From the NCBI GenBank assembly GCA_008086245.1, contig VSIX01000009.1:1-11964 (forward strand): 11,964 nt of DNA, written 5' to 3'. The stretch is from Candidatus Mcinerneyibacterium aminivorans. GTDB taxonomy: Bacteria > Macinerneyibacteriota > Macinerneyibacteria > Macinerneyibacteriales > Macinerneyibacteriaceae. A program made the position numbers and the translations under genes. Below the pieces are notes generated by a model. The model worked only from the letters and a program-made list of their open reading frames with translations. It was not told where the DNA came from and ran no database searches. Numbering within the stretch: position 1 is the stretch's first letter; every line of letters starts with the position of its first letter. Shown here one piece after another: positions 1 to 7,094 of the stretch.

Positions 1-358
1 ATGGGGTTTATATCTTTACATCAACAACATTTTAGATTACTATAATATTTCCAGGGAATACAAAGAATATTCATTTTTCCCACCCGTGTATTTCGATTTA
101 GCTTTTATTGTTGATAAAAAGGTTAAATCAGGTGAGATTCTGGAATTGATAAAGGAAAAAGCAGGGGAAGATTTGGAAAGTGTAAGATTATTTGATGTTT
201 ATGAAGGGAAGCCTTTAGAAAAGAATAAAAAAAGTTTAGCCTATTCACTTGTTTTCAGATCGCTGGATAAGACTTTGAGTGAAAAAGATGTTAATGATAG
301 AATTGAAAATGTTATTGAAGAAGTTAAAGAAAAATTTAACGCTAAAATGAGAGAATAA
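1..358 (+). CDS. pheT: Phenylalanyl-tRNA synthetase beta subunit, C-terminal fragment
   Basis: This is the 3' end of pheT; the reading frame is open from base 2 to the TAA at 356-358, so the gene begins left of the window. PheT pairs with PheS in an (alpha-beta)2 enzyme that charges tRNA-Phe in the cytoplasm. The visible ~118 codons match the C-terminal anticodon-binding (FDX-ACB) domain: FPPVYFDLAFIVD near codons 26-38, then the hallmark DVYEG, KSLAYSL, and a degenerate form of the R-S-x-D-x-T-L segment. The GTG at 86 is in frame but lies inside this domain and has no ribosome binding site, so it is not a start. The next gene, zapA, starts one base after the stop, which suggests co-transcription and coupling. 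The family assignment is confident; only the extent to the left is unknown. Confidence 0.93.
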   Translation, partial: WGLYLYINNILDYYNISREYKEYSFFPPVYFDLAFIVDKKVKSGEILELIKEKAGEDLESVRLFDVYEGKPLEKNKKSLAYSLVFRSLDKTLSEKDVNDRIENVIEEVKEKFNAKMRE

Positions 359-359
359 A

Positions 360-617
360 ATGAATGTAGTTGAAATTGAAGTTTTTGGGAAAACATATAA
401 ATTAAAGTCAGATAAACCACAGGAAGAGTTTAATGAAATAATTAAGGAATTTAATCGAAGAGTTGAAGAAATGAGTGAGATTACGGAGCTAGATACACCT
501 AGAGATGTACTGGTATTAACTTTGTTAAATATAATAGAGGAATATTTAGATTTAAAAAAGGAAAAAGATTCAAATAGAAATTTGAAAAAAGATAGAGTTG
601 ATGATGAAAATAAATAA
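360..617 (+). CDS. zapA: Cell division protein ZapA
   Basis: A protein of 85 residues. ZapA is a small cytoplasmic protein that binds FtsZ and promotes bundling of its protofilaments at the division ring. The N-terminal half has the family pattern: a short beta-hairpin reading VEIEVFGKTYKLKS (residues 4-17), then amphipathic helices and the signature LVLTLLNIIEEYLDLKKEK near residues 51-69, followed by a charged tail rich in Lys, Asp and Asn. Length is typical for short ZapA proteins (about 80-110 residues). The ATG lies one base after the pheT stop, and GAGAATAAA just upstream gives only a weak ribosome binding site, so translation is probably coupled to pheT. The pheT-zapA order occurs in many bacteria. 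Family call is firm; the function is inferred from homology. Confidence 0.88.
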   Translation: MNVVEIEVFGKTYKLKSDKPQEEFNEIIKEFNRRVEEMSEITELDTPRDVLVLTLLNIIEEYLDLKKEKDSNRNLKKDRVDDENK

Positions 618-630
618 TTTAGGAAAATTA

Positions 631-658
631 TTGAATACAAATATATTTTTGTTAACAT
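631..658 (+). promoter_or_regulatory. Putative sigma-70 promoter for the 6S-like RNA
   Basis: TTGAAT at 631-636 (-35) and TAACAT at 653-658 (-10) are separated by 16 bp. The expected start point near 665 falls one or two bases before the first base-paired nucleotide of the RNA structure that follows. That agreement is the main support, because TAACAT is only a moderate -10 match and the background is AT-rich. Confidence 0.45.
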
Positions 659-664
659 ATCAAC

Positions 665-823
665 TGCCTGCGGTATTCGTTTATACTATTTCGTTGGGCC
701 AACATTTATCCCTAGGGGAATCCTCATGGGGTGGTGGAGTTTATGAAGCCGCCTACGGGATGCCCACTTGAATAAAAGGGACTCAACTGAAATAGATTCC
801 ATGAACGGTACCGCGGGTTTTTT
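665..823 (+). ncRNA. ssrS: Probable 6S RNA
   Basis: A non-coding stretch, notably richer in G+C than its flanks, between zapA and rny that folds into one long interrupted hairpin. Pairs seen: CCTGCGGTA (667-675) with TACCGCGGG (809-817); CGTTTAT (678-684) with ATGAACG (801-807); CTATTTC (686-692) with GAAATAG (789-795); TGGGC (695-699) with GCCCA (762-766); ATCCC (708-712) with GGGAT (757-761); TAGG (713-716) with CCTA (752-755). About 22 nt of the 3' strand (767-788) stay unpaired. Six Ts follow the closing stem at 818-823. Length near 160 nt, the closing-stem/bulge/apical-arm layout and the position after zapA (as in E. coli) all fit 6S RNA, which binds RNA polymerase-sigma70 by mimicking an open promoter. 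The 5' side of the bubble is only about 2 nt in this fold, smaller than typical, so the assignment is probable, not proven. Confidence 0.7.
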
Positions 824-843
824 CATCTCTCTATTTAAATCTA

Positions 844-882
844 ACCTCTGAATATTCTTCTATTATATTTAACTTCGGAGGT
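844..882 (+). promoter_or_regulatory. Leader hairpin that can mask the rny ribosome binding site
   Basis: ACCTCTGAA (844-852) can pair with TTCGGAGGT (874-882): 9 bp with one G-U pair and a 21-nt AT-rich loop. The right arm contains most of GGAGGTG (877-883), the ribosome binding site of rny five bases before its ATG. The loop holds TATTAT (861-866), a possible -10 without a good -35. A transcript reading through from the 6S region would carry the masking arm; one starting near 873 would lack it. Pairing is seen directly; regulation is inference. Confidence 0.4.
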
Positions 883-888
883 GATATT

Positions 889-2442
889 ATGAATTCTATA
901 GTTATCGGTATAATTGGATTTATTTTAGGGACTGTAATATCAATTCTTATTAAATCCATATATGATAAAAAAAGAAAAAAAGATGTTAAAAGACAGTCAC
1001 AGGAAATAATTGATAGTGCTAAAAAAGAGGCTGAATCGATTAAAAAGGAAGCTAAACTTCATGCTAAAAGTGAACTGTATGAATGGCGAAACAAGTTTGA
1101 AAAAGAGAAGGAAGAGAAATCCAAACAGCTTACAAAATTTGAACAAAGGCTGATGGAAAAAGAGGAGAAGCTTGATAAGAGAAGAGATATACTGGAAAAA
1201 AGAGAAGACAAGGTATATAAAAAAGAAAAAGAACTTAATAACTGGGAAGATAAACTAGAAAAAGAAGAAAAAGAGATTAAAACAATAAAGAAAAGACAGC
1301 TTGATGAGCTTTCAAATATTACTAACATGAATTATGAAGAGGCAAAACAGGAATTCCTGGACAAAGTTTCAGAAGATGCAAGAGATGAAGCAAATATTTT
1401 GGCTAAAAAGATAAAAGATGAAGCTAAAGAAAATGCTGAAAAAGAGGCCAATAATATAATAATTGAGGCTATACAGCGTACTGCTGTTGATACTGTTTCA
1501 GACAATACAACTTCTGTTGTAAATCTTCCTTCGGATTCAATGAAGGGAAGAGTCATCGGTAGAGAAGGCAGAAATATCAGAACTCTACAAAAAGTTACAG
1601 GTGTTGATTTTATAATTGATGATACCCCTGAAGCCGTTACCCTATCATGTTTTGATCCTATTAGAAGAGAAATTGCCCGGAGAGCATTAGAAAAGCTTAT
1701 AGTTGATGGAAGAATACATCCCGGTAGAATTGAAAAAGTGGTAGAGAAAACCAAAAAGGATATTGATAAGCAGTTTAAAGAAGATGGGAAAGAAGTAATA
1801 ATGGATCTAAATATTTCTCATGTTCATCCTAAATTGGTTAAATTACTTGGTCGATTAAAGTTCAGAACCAGTTATGGGCAGAATGTTCTGCAGCATAGTA
1901 TTGAAAGTGCAATAATAATGAGTATAATGGCCGGAGAACTGAAATTGAATGTTCAGCTGGCCAAGAGAATTGGATTACTGCATGATATAGGGAAAGCTGT
2001 TGATTTTGAAAGAGAAGGAACTCATGCAGCTATTGGAGCAGAACTCGCAAAAAAATATGGTGAAAATGATACAGTAGTGAATGCAATAGATGCCCATCAC
2101 AGCGAAGCGGAATGTAATTCTCCTTATGCTGTACTAATTATAGCATCGGATGCTATTTCTGCTGCCAGACCCGGAGCAAGAAGAGAAAGTCTTGAATCCT
2201 ATATAAAAAGACTGGAAAATCTGGAAAGAATTGCTTCCAAACCCGATGGTGTTGAAAAAGCCTATGCTATTCAGGCTGGAAGAGAAATAAGGATAATAGT
2301 TGAACCAGATCAGATTGATGATGCTAAGGCGGCACAATTATCACACAATTTATCAACAAAAATAGAAAAAGAACTTGATTACCCTGGGAAAATAAAAATT
2401 AATGTAATAAGAGAAAAAAGGCATATAGAATATGCAAAATAA
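889..2442 (+). CDS. rny: Ribonuclease Y
   Basis: A protein of 517 residues, the usual length (about 510-520). RNase Y is a membrane-anchored endoribonuclease that starts mRNA decay and processing. Order of parts: one transmembrane segment (residues 3-22) at the N-terminus; a long, highly charged Lys/Glu coiled coil (about 25-190); a KH RNA-binding domain with GRVIGREGRNIR at 220-231 (G-R-E-G loop at 224-227); and an HD metal-dependent phosphohydrolase domain with H336, the H365-D366 pair in LLHDIGK, H403-H404 in DAHHSEAE, and D421. All catalytic positions are present. The start is set by GGAGGTG five bases upstream and by the position of the membrane anchor. The stop overlaps ymdB by 11 bases. 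The rny-ymdB pair is also adjacent in Bacillus subtilis. Expression may be tuned by a hairpin over its ribosome binding site. Confidence 0.97.
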   Translation: MNSIVIGIIGFILGTVISILIKSIYDKKRKKDVKRQSQEIIDSAKKEAESIKKEAKLHAKSELYEWRNKFEKEKEEKSKQLTKFEQRLMEKEEKLDKRRDILEKREDKVYKKEKELNNWEDKLEKEEKEIKTIKKRQLDELSNITNMNYEEAKQEFLDKVSEDARDEANILAKKIKDEAKENAEKEANNIIIEAIQRTAVDTVSDNTTSVVNLPSDSMKGRVIGREGRNIRTLQKVTGVDFIIDDTPEAVTLSCFDPIRREIARRALEKLIVDGRIHPGRIEKVVEKTKKDIDKQFKEDGKEVIMDLNISHVHPKLVKLLGRLKFRTSYGQNVLQHSIESAIIMSIMAGELKLNVQLAKRIGLLHDIGKAVDFEREGTHAAIGAELAKKYGENDTVVNAIDAHHSEAECNSPYAVLIIASDAISAARPGARRESLESYIKRLENLERIASKPDGVEKAYAIQAGREIRIIVEPDQIDDAKAAQLSHNLSTKIEKELDYPGKIKINVIREKRHIEYAK

Positions 2443-3232
2443 TTATAAAGTATGTTTTATTGGAGATATTTATGCTGGCCCGGGAAGAACGGCTGTAAAA
2501 AAAGTTCTTCCCGGGCTTATTGAAAAAGAAGATATAGATTTTACATTTGCAAATGTTGAAAACCTTGCAGGAGGAGCTGGAGTTACCAGAACAACTTTAA
2601 AAAAAATGATGGATGCTGGAATAGATTGTTTTACTTCCGGAAACCATATCTGGAGAAGAAAAGATATTTATAATCTTTTTGAAAACAACTATCCTGTCCT
2701 TCGTCCCGCAAATTATCCAGAGGATGTCCCCGGACGGGAATATTTAACTTTTAAAAAAAACGGTATGAAAATTGCTGTTTTTAATTTGCTGGGGCGCACT
2801 TTCCTGGAAAATGTTGTTGATTGTCCTTTTAAAAAAGGTGAAATTATTTATGATAGAGTAAAAAACAGTGTAGATTTGATTCTATGTGATTTTCATGCTG
2901 AAACAACTTCAGAAAAAATGGCGATGGGATGGCATCTGGATGGGAAAGTAGATGCAGTTCTGGGAACCCATACCCATATCCCAACTTCGGATGAAAGGAT
3001 CCTTGATGAAGATACCGCATATATAACTGATGTGGGAATGACAGGAAGTTTTGATTCTGTAATTGGGGTAAAAAAGGAAATTATTGTTCAGAGATTTTTG
3101 ACAGGGCTTCCCGAAAGATTTAAATCTGCAAAAAGAAATCAGTGGTTTAATGCTGTAATTATTGAGTTTGAGAATAAAAAAGCCAAAAGTATATCTAGAT
3201 ATCAGAAACGGAAGGTGGAACTTGATGACTAA
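2432..3232 (+). CDS. ymdB: YmdB-type (TIGR00282) metallophosphoesterase
   Basis: A protein of 266 residues, matching the family (about 260-265). Members are cytoplasmic dimetal phosphodiesterases; B. subtilis YmdB hydrolyses 2',3'-cyclic nucleotides and affects biofilm and motility gene choice. The metal-ligand motifs are in order: FIGDIYAGPGR (D12), NVEN (E43, N44), SGNHIW (N71, H72), DFHAE (H155) and GTHTHIPT (H180, H182), with LRPANYP and DVGMTGSFDSVIG also typical. The ATG lies 11 bases inside the end of rny, with AAAAAGG ten bases upstream, and the stop overlaps folD by 8 bases, so it is in the middle of a coupled operon. Beside RNase Y the role is probably linked to RNA turnover, for instance clearing cyclic-phosphate products; that link is inferred. 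Codons about 16-29 lie in a perfect 13-bp inverted repeat. Confidence 0.93.
   Translation: MQNNYKVCFIGDIYAGPGRTAVKKVLPGLIEKEDIDFTFANVENLAGGAGVTRTTLKKMMDAGIDCFTSGNHIWRRKDIYNLFENNYPVLRPANYPEDVPGREYLTFKKNGMKIAVFNLLGRTFLENVVDCPFKKGEIIYDRVKNSVDLILCDFHAETTSEKMAMGWHLDGKVDAVLGTHTHIPTSDERILDEDTAYITDVGMTGSFDSVIGVKKEIIVQRFLTGLPERFKSAKRNQWFNAVIIEFENKKAKSISRYQKRKVELDD
2478..2516 (+). repeat. Perfect 13-bp GC-rich inverted repeat inside ymdB
   Basis: GCCCGGGAAGAAC (2478-2490) and GTTCTTCCCGGGC (2504-2516) are exact reverse complements separated by 13 nt, with a further G-U pair possible outside (2477/2517). The RNA hairpin would be very stable in this AT-rich setting. It starts 36 nt after the rny stop and within the first 30 codons of ymdB, so it could slow ribosomes, block exonucleases from trimming rny mRNA, or be a cleavage site. 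It may also be chance fixed by the coding need of GPGR and LPGL. Confidence 0.85.
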
Positions 3233-4058
3233 GTTGCTTAAAGGAAAACCCGTTGCCGATGATTTATTAAACCAGGTTAAAAAGTTTGCTAAAAATAATC
3301 AGCTGAAAATGGCCATAATACAAATAGGAGATGATTCGGCTTCTAGCTGGTATAGGAGATTCAAGATTAAAACGGCAAAAAAATTGAATATTGAAACAAT
3401 AGATTATCAGTTTGGCAAAGACGAAAATGAAGATAAAATAATAAAAACAATCAGGCAATTAAATACTGACAGTGAAGTTAATGGTATATTTTTGGAACAG
3501 CCTATAATAGGTGATTTTAACAGAAACAATATTGTTGAAAGTATCAGTGGTGATAAGGATATCGATGGGATTACTGAAAAGAACTGCGGCAAACTATATC
3601 TAAACAGGGAAGGGCTTTTCCCGGCAACAGCAAAATCTATAATAAAGATTCTTGATTTTTATAATATCAAAATAAAAGGAAAAAGGATTGTAATTGTAGG
3701 AAGAAGCAATATAGTTGGAAAACCCGTTGCTTTTTTGTTTATGCACAGACACGGAACTATCACAATCTGCCATTCAAGAACTAAAAATCTGGACAAAGTT
3801 GTTAAAGAGGGTGAAATAGTAGTAGCAGCTGTTGGAAAAGCTAAATTGATTGGAGAAGAATTTATATCTGAAAATGCAGTAGTAATTGATGCAGGGTATA
3901 ATCTCGAAGGGGATAATGTATATGGAGATGTTGATTTCGAGAATGCCAAAACTAAAGCAAAAGCTATAACTCCAGTTCCAAATGGGGTTGGAAAGGTTAC
4001 AACTGCAATGATATTTAATAATTTGGTTCAGGCGTATAAATATCAAAATGATAAATAA
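3225..4058 (+). CDS. folD: FolD: methylene-THF dehydrogenase/cyclohydrolase (divergent)
   Basis: A protein of 277 residues when started at ATG 3225, which has GGTGG about 6 nt upstream and gives the usual N-terminus (LLKGKPVADDLL). An in-frame ATG at 3162 would add 21 residues without family similarity and bury the start deep in ymdB. FolD converts 5,10-methylene-THF via methenyl-THF to 10-formyl-THF with NADP, supplying purine and formyl-Met synthesis. Seen: SWYRRFK (Y43, catalytic K47), KDIDGI (D114), the dinucleotide-binding GRSNIVGKP (159-167), and ITPVP near 248. Several normally invariant sites differ: GILVQLP is GIFLEQP, so the active-site Gln is Glu (E91); PCTP is PATA; GGVGP is NGVGK. 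The dehydrogenase fold is clear, but cyclohydrolase activity is uncertain. Overlaps ymdB by 8 and xseA by 11 bases. Confidence 0.88.
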   Translation: MTKLLKGKPVADDLLNQVKKFAKNNQLKMAIIQIGDDSASSWYRRFKIKTAKKLNIETIDYQFGKDENEDKIIKTIRQLNTDSEVNGIFLEQPIIGDFNRNNIVESISGDKDIDGITEKNCGKLYLNREGLFPATAKSIIKILDFYNIKIKGKRIVIVGRSNIVGKPVAFLFMHRHGTITICHSRTKNLDKVVKEGEIVVAAVGKAKLIGEEFISENAVVIDAGYNLEGDNVYGDVDFENAKTKAKAITPVPNGVGKVTTAMIFNNLVQAYKYQNDK

Positions 4059-5499
4059 AGATAAAGTTTTTAGCGTTACTGAAATTAATAAATATGTCGA
4101 AGCAGTAATGAGTGAGGCTTTCCCGCAGCATTTCTTAATCAAGGGGGAGGTTTCTGATATAAATCAGAGTTCTACTGGGCATGTCTATCTTACACTTTCT
4201 GATAAAAACAGCCAGGTAAAATGTATAATATGGAAATATAGAAAAGACCTTATTTATAAAAAGATAAAGAAAGGAAAAGAAGTATTAATAAAGGGTAAAT
4301 TTAATGTATATGTTCCCGGGGGGACCTATTCTATAATTGTAGAAAATTTAGAGCTTTATGGAGAGGGAATAAAGCAATTAAAAAAACTGAAGCTAAAGAA
4401 AAAATTGAAAAAAAAGGGGTATTTTGATAAAAGTATAAAGAAAGAACTTCCATTTTTACCCAAAAAAATTGGAGTTATTACTTCTATTGAAGGGGCGGCT
4501 GTTAGAGATATTTTAAAAGTTGTAAAAAGAAGAAATGAGAATGTTGACATTATTATAAGTTCTGTTTCGGTTCAGGGTGAAAGGGCTTCAAAAGAGATAT
4601 CTCAAGCTATCAGAATACAAAATAGATACAATAAAGCGGATGTGTTAATAGTAGGAAGAGGGGGAGGGAGTTCCCAGGATCTATCAGCTTTTGATGAAGA
4701 AGAGGTAGCAGATGCCATTTATGAATCAAAAATACCGGTAATAACAGCAATAGGCCATGAAGTGGATTATACAATAGCCGATTTGACTGCAGATGAAAGA
4801 GCAGAAACTCCATCATCCGCGGCTGAAAAGGTTATCAAAAAAAGTATAGATTTAAGAGAAACTATAAAATATCTTGAAAGGTCTTTAGAAAAAAATCTTA
4901 ATTTTAAAATTGAAAAATTAATTGAAAATATATCAAATTTAAGGCACAGATTAAGTAAAAATTCTCCTGATAAAATACTGGATGATATTAAAATTAGTAT
5001 TGATAATCAAAGCAAACTGTTAATTAAGAATATGCTCTCCAAAATTGAAAGTAACAAAAACAAATGTGAAAATTTAAAAAGGATATTAATAAAGGAACCC
5101 TATTATTATTATGAAAAAACTTTAAATTTACTGGATAGTTATAAAAAAAGTATTTTCTATCTTTCTCCGCGGGAGGATATTAAAAATTATTTTATTTATC
5201 TCAATAATCTTAAAATGCGATTGAGCAAACTGATAAAAAAACATTTAGAGAGTAATCAAAACAGCTGGAAGCTGCTTTCAATTAGGCTGAGAGAGAATAG
5301 CCCTTTGAAATTTATAGAAAAGGGATTCTCACTTATAAAAAAAGACAAAGAAATTGTAGATAGTGTTAAAAAAGTAAATGTCGGGGATAAAATATCAAAT
5401 ATTTTAAAAGATGGAGAGATTATAAGTGAAGTGCTTGATGTTAGAAAAGAACTATTCCGGGATAAATTCAAAAAGGAGAATAAGAATGAAAAATTTTGA
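4048..5499 (+). CDS. xseA: Exonuclease VII large subunit
   Basis: A protein of 483 residues, slightly longer than the usual 400-460. With XseB it forms exonuclease VII, which degrades single-stranded DNA from both ends in repair. The N-terminal OB-fold domain (about 5-103) begins with VFSVTEINKYVEAVM and includes IKGEVSDIN and GHVYLTLSD. The catalytic domain follows: IGVITSIEGAAVRDI (141-155), VGRGGGSSQDLSAFDEEEVADAI (202-224), VITAIGHEVDYTIADLTAD (231-249) and TPSSAAE (254-260). A coiled-coil region comes next (about 265-400), ending with the family's SPLKFIEKGFSLI and DGEIISEV elements. The ATG lies within folD and has no good ribosome binding site, so translation is presumably coupled. A Lys-rich tail of about 20 residues overlaps the start of xseB by 14 bases, the classic xseA-xseB arrangement. 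Confidence 0.95.
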   Translation: MINKDKVFSVTEINKYVEAVMSEAFPQHFLIKGEVSDINQSSTGHVYLTLSDKNSQVKCIIWKYRKDLIYKKIKKGKEVLIKGKFNVYVPGGTYSIIVENLELYGEGIKQLKKLKLKKKLKKKGYFDKSIKKELPFLPKKIGVITSIEGAAVRDILKVVKRRNENVDIIISSVSVQGERASKEISQAIRIQNRYNKADVLIVGRGGGSSQDLSAFDEEEVADAIYESKIPVITAIGHEVDYTIADLTADERAETPSSAAEKVIKKSIDLRETIKYLERSLEKNLNFKIEKLIENISNLRHRLSKNSPDKILDDIKISIDNQSKLLIKNMLSKIESNKNKCENLKRILIKEPYYYYEKTLNLLDSYKKSIFYLSPREDIKNYFIYLNNLKMRLSKLIKKHLESNQNSWKLLSIRLRENSPLKFIEKGFSLIKKDKEIVDSVKKVNVGDKISNILKDGEIISEVLDVRKELFRDKFKKENKNEKF

Positions 5500-5704
5500 G
5501 GAAAAAATAAAAAGGCTCGAAGATATTGTAGAAAAACTGGAAGACAGGGATATAAACCTAAACAAATCTTTGGAGTTATTTGAAGAGGGCGTTAAGCTCA
5601 TAAAGGAACTGGAAGGGCTTTTGAATGATGCAGAAGGAAAAATAGAACAGCTAATGGAGAATTTGGAAGTTAAAGAAGTGGATATTGAAGAAGACCAGGA
5701 ATAA
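5486..5704 (+). CDS. xseB: Exonuclease VII small subunit
   Basis: A protein of 72 residues, normal for XseB (about 65-85). It forms the long helical part of exonuclease VII together with the XseA coiled coil. The sequence has the family pattern FEEKIKRLEDIVEKLED (residues 4-20), then LNKSLELFEEGVKLIKELE and an acidic C-terminus. The chosen ATG has AGGAG at 5474-5478 with a 7-nt spacer; an earlier in-frame ATG at 5426 would add 20 unrelated residues within xseA. It appears to end the operon: in many bacteria ispA or dxs follows, but here the next gene is on the other strand and the 120-bp convergent gap (5705-5824) shows no GC-rich terminator. That gap holds only an 8-bp direct repeat, TGAGCAAT, at 5750 and 5768. 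Confidence 0.92.
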   Translation: MKNFEEKIKRLEDIVEKLEDRDINLNKSLELFEEGVKLIKELEGLLNDAEGKIEQLMENLEVKEVDIEEDQE

Positions 5705-5824
5705 AATATTTACCTATTTAGTTCTAAATTAAGGAATTATTTAAAAATATGAGCAATCGTATCATCTTGAGCAATATAAATATCTTTCTAAATAAACCTA
5801 TGGATTAACTAATAGAAAATATTA

Positions 5825-7087
5825 TTACTGAATAGTCTTTATTTTTAAAAAGATATTCGTAAATAGCAAAATAATCCCGAAAGATAAAAAAGCAAATGGT
5901 ATTGAAAATGTATCGGATAAAAACCCCAGTGCCGGAGCAATAAATATTTTTAAGATAGATCTTAATTGGCTATCCACAGAATGTATTGTGGCTCTTTGGG
6001 TCGTTTTTACCATATTACCAAATACATCAACAATCATTGGTTTTCTTATATTCCGAATAAAAGAGAAAATGAAAAATAATGCTATAACCAGGATGGTAAT
6101 TTTTAAATTTATTAATAGGGACAATAAGACAAAAATTATTCCCATTAGATAAAATGAATAGTATATATAATTATAGGAACTAATTCTTTTTTGAACTCTG
6201 TATGCATTTCTGGAAGCAATGGAATTAAATATATAAAAAATACCATAGGTTAATCCCAGGATTATTTTCATATTTTCTTCTGCAGAATAACTGGTAAGAA
6301 TATATACTCCAGCAGCTCCGATAATATTTTTTAAAACCGGCTGGATATAATCCTTGGAAGATTTGAAAATACTATCAAAAATTGATGAACTTAAAAGGAT
6401 TTTTGTTGTTTTAATACTTTGAAATAGATTTTTCAACTGGGAAAAAGTGAGTTGTATAAATTTATCAAAACTAAATTTTGCCCCGCTTTTTTCATTTAAA
6501 TAAGATGGATATGACACTATTAATATAAAATCTAGGATATAGGGAAATATTGTTATTATAAAAATCCATTTCATGGAGGGGATATTTAATACCAAAAAAA
6601 TGGATAAAAAGGCAGAGATCGAGGTTCCAATTAGTGAAAAAGATCTGGTTCTGCCATAAACAAATGTCTTATGATCAAACCAGCCCTTTCTTTCAAGGTA
6701 GCTGTATATTATAGATTTATGCGTTCCAGAACGAAAAGCTTCTCCGATACCAAAAAAGAACATAGCAATTGATGCTAAAAAAAAGCTTGCTACAAAGAAA
6801 AATAGTATAAAAGATATTATATATGAAATAAAACATATTAAGAGGGATGTTTTCCTACCGTAATTATCGGCAAAAACCCCGGAAGGAACCTCAAGTATGT
6901 AAATTGTAGTTTCACGTATTGCAAATAATAAACCTATATGAAAAAGAGAAAAATTTAAATTTAATAAATAAATGTATAGATAAGGTTCAAAAAATCTTAG
7001 GTTTTTAAAGAATCCATAAAAAGAAAATTTCCAAATTTGAAGGTCTTTTTTTATTTTTAAATATATGGATTTATTATTATCAGTCAT
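5825..7087 (-). CDS. Major facilitator superfamily transporter
   Basis: A protein of 420 residues, the length of a 12-helix MFS permease. It is hydrophobic throughout, with the first membrane helix near residues 20-43 and a central charged loop (about 195-225, near SYPSYLNEKSGAKF). The MFS motif A is recognisable between helices 2 and 3: EVPSGVFADNYGRKTSLL (residues 66-83), with the conserved D74, G77, R78 and K79. Such proteins move small solutes or drugs, usually with protons or sodium; the substrate cannot be read from the sequence. The ATG at 7087 has no ribosome binding site; instead a strong promoter-like sequence sits immediately before it, suggesting a leaderless mRNA. A lone PTS EIIA gene lies 61 bp upstream on the same strand. 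The opposite orientation to its neighbours suggests insertion into the local gene order. Confidence 0.85.
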   Translation of the reverse strand: MTDNNKSIYLKIKKDLQIWKFSFYGFFKNLRFFEPYLYIYLLNLNFSLFHIGLLFAIRETTIYILEVPSGVFADNYGRKTSLLICFISYIISFILFFFVASFFLASIAMFFFGIGEAFRSGTHKSIIYSYLERKGWFDHKTFVYGRTRSFSLIGTSISAFLSIFLVLNIPSMKWIFIITIFPYILDFILIVSYPSYLNEKSGAKFSFDKFIQLTFSQLKNLFQSIKTTKILLSSSIFDSIFKSSKDYIQPVLKNIIGAAGVYILTSYSAEENMKIILGLTYGIFYIFNSIASRNAYRVQKRISSYNYIYYSFYLMGIIFVLLSLLINLKITILVIALFFIFSFIRNIRKPMIVDVFGNMVKTTQRATIHSVDSQLRSILKIFIAPALGFLSDTFSIPFAFLSFGIILLFTNIFLKIKTIQ

Positions 7088-7094
7088 ATTTTAA

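Noticed and set aside
245-658. Minus-strand open frame of 137 codons across pheT and zapA.
   Set aside because: It is antisense to two well-supported genes, has a low-complexity Ser/Phe/Leu/Ile composition typical of reverse reading of Lys/Glu-rich genes, and runs into the 6S promoter.
801-823. GGTACCGCGGG resembles the T-box antiterminator core (GGNACCGCG), and pheT is nearby.
   Set aside because: A T-box would need a separate terminator hairpin after this core, but six Ts follow at once and the segment pairs with 667-675 in a long-range stem. rny is not an aminoacyl-tRNA gene.
3162-3224. Upstream ATG that would extend FolD by 21 residues.
   Set aside because: The extra residues lie within ymdB, do not resemble FolD, and the ATG at 3225 has a suitable ribosome binding site and the expected N-terminus.
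5426-5485. Upstream ATG that would extend XseB by 20 residues.
   Set aside because: The extension is inside xseA and unrelated to XseB; ATG 5486 has AGGAG at proper spacing.
5750-5775. Direct repeat TGAGCAAT in the convergent gap after xseB.
   Set aside because: Only 8 bp, two copies, no dyad, promoter or terminator around it; likely chance.
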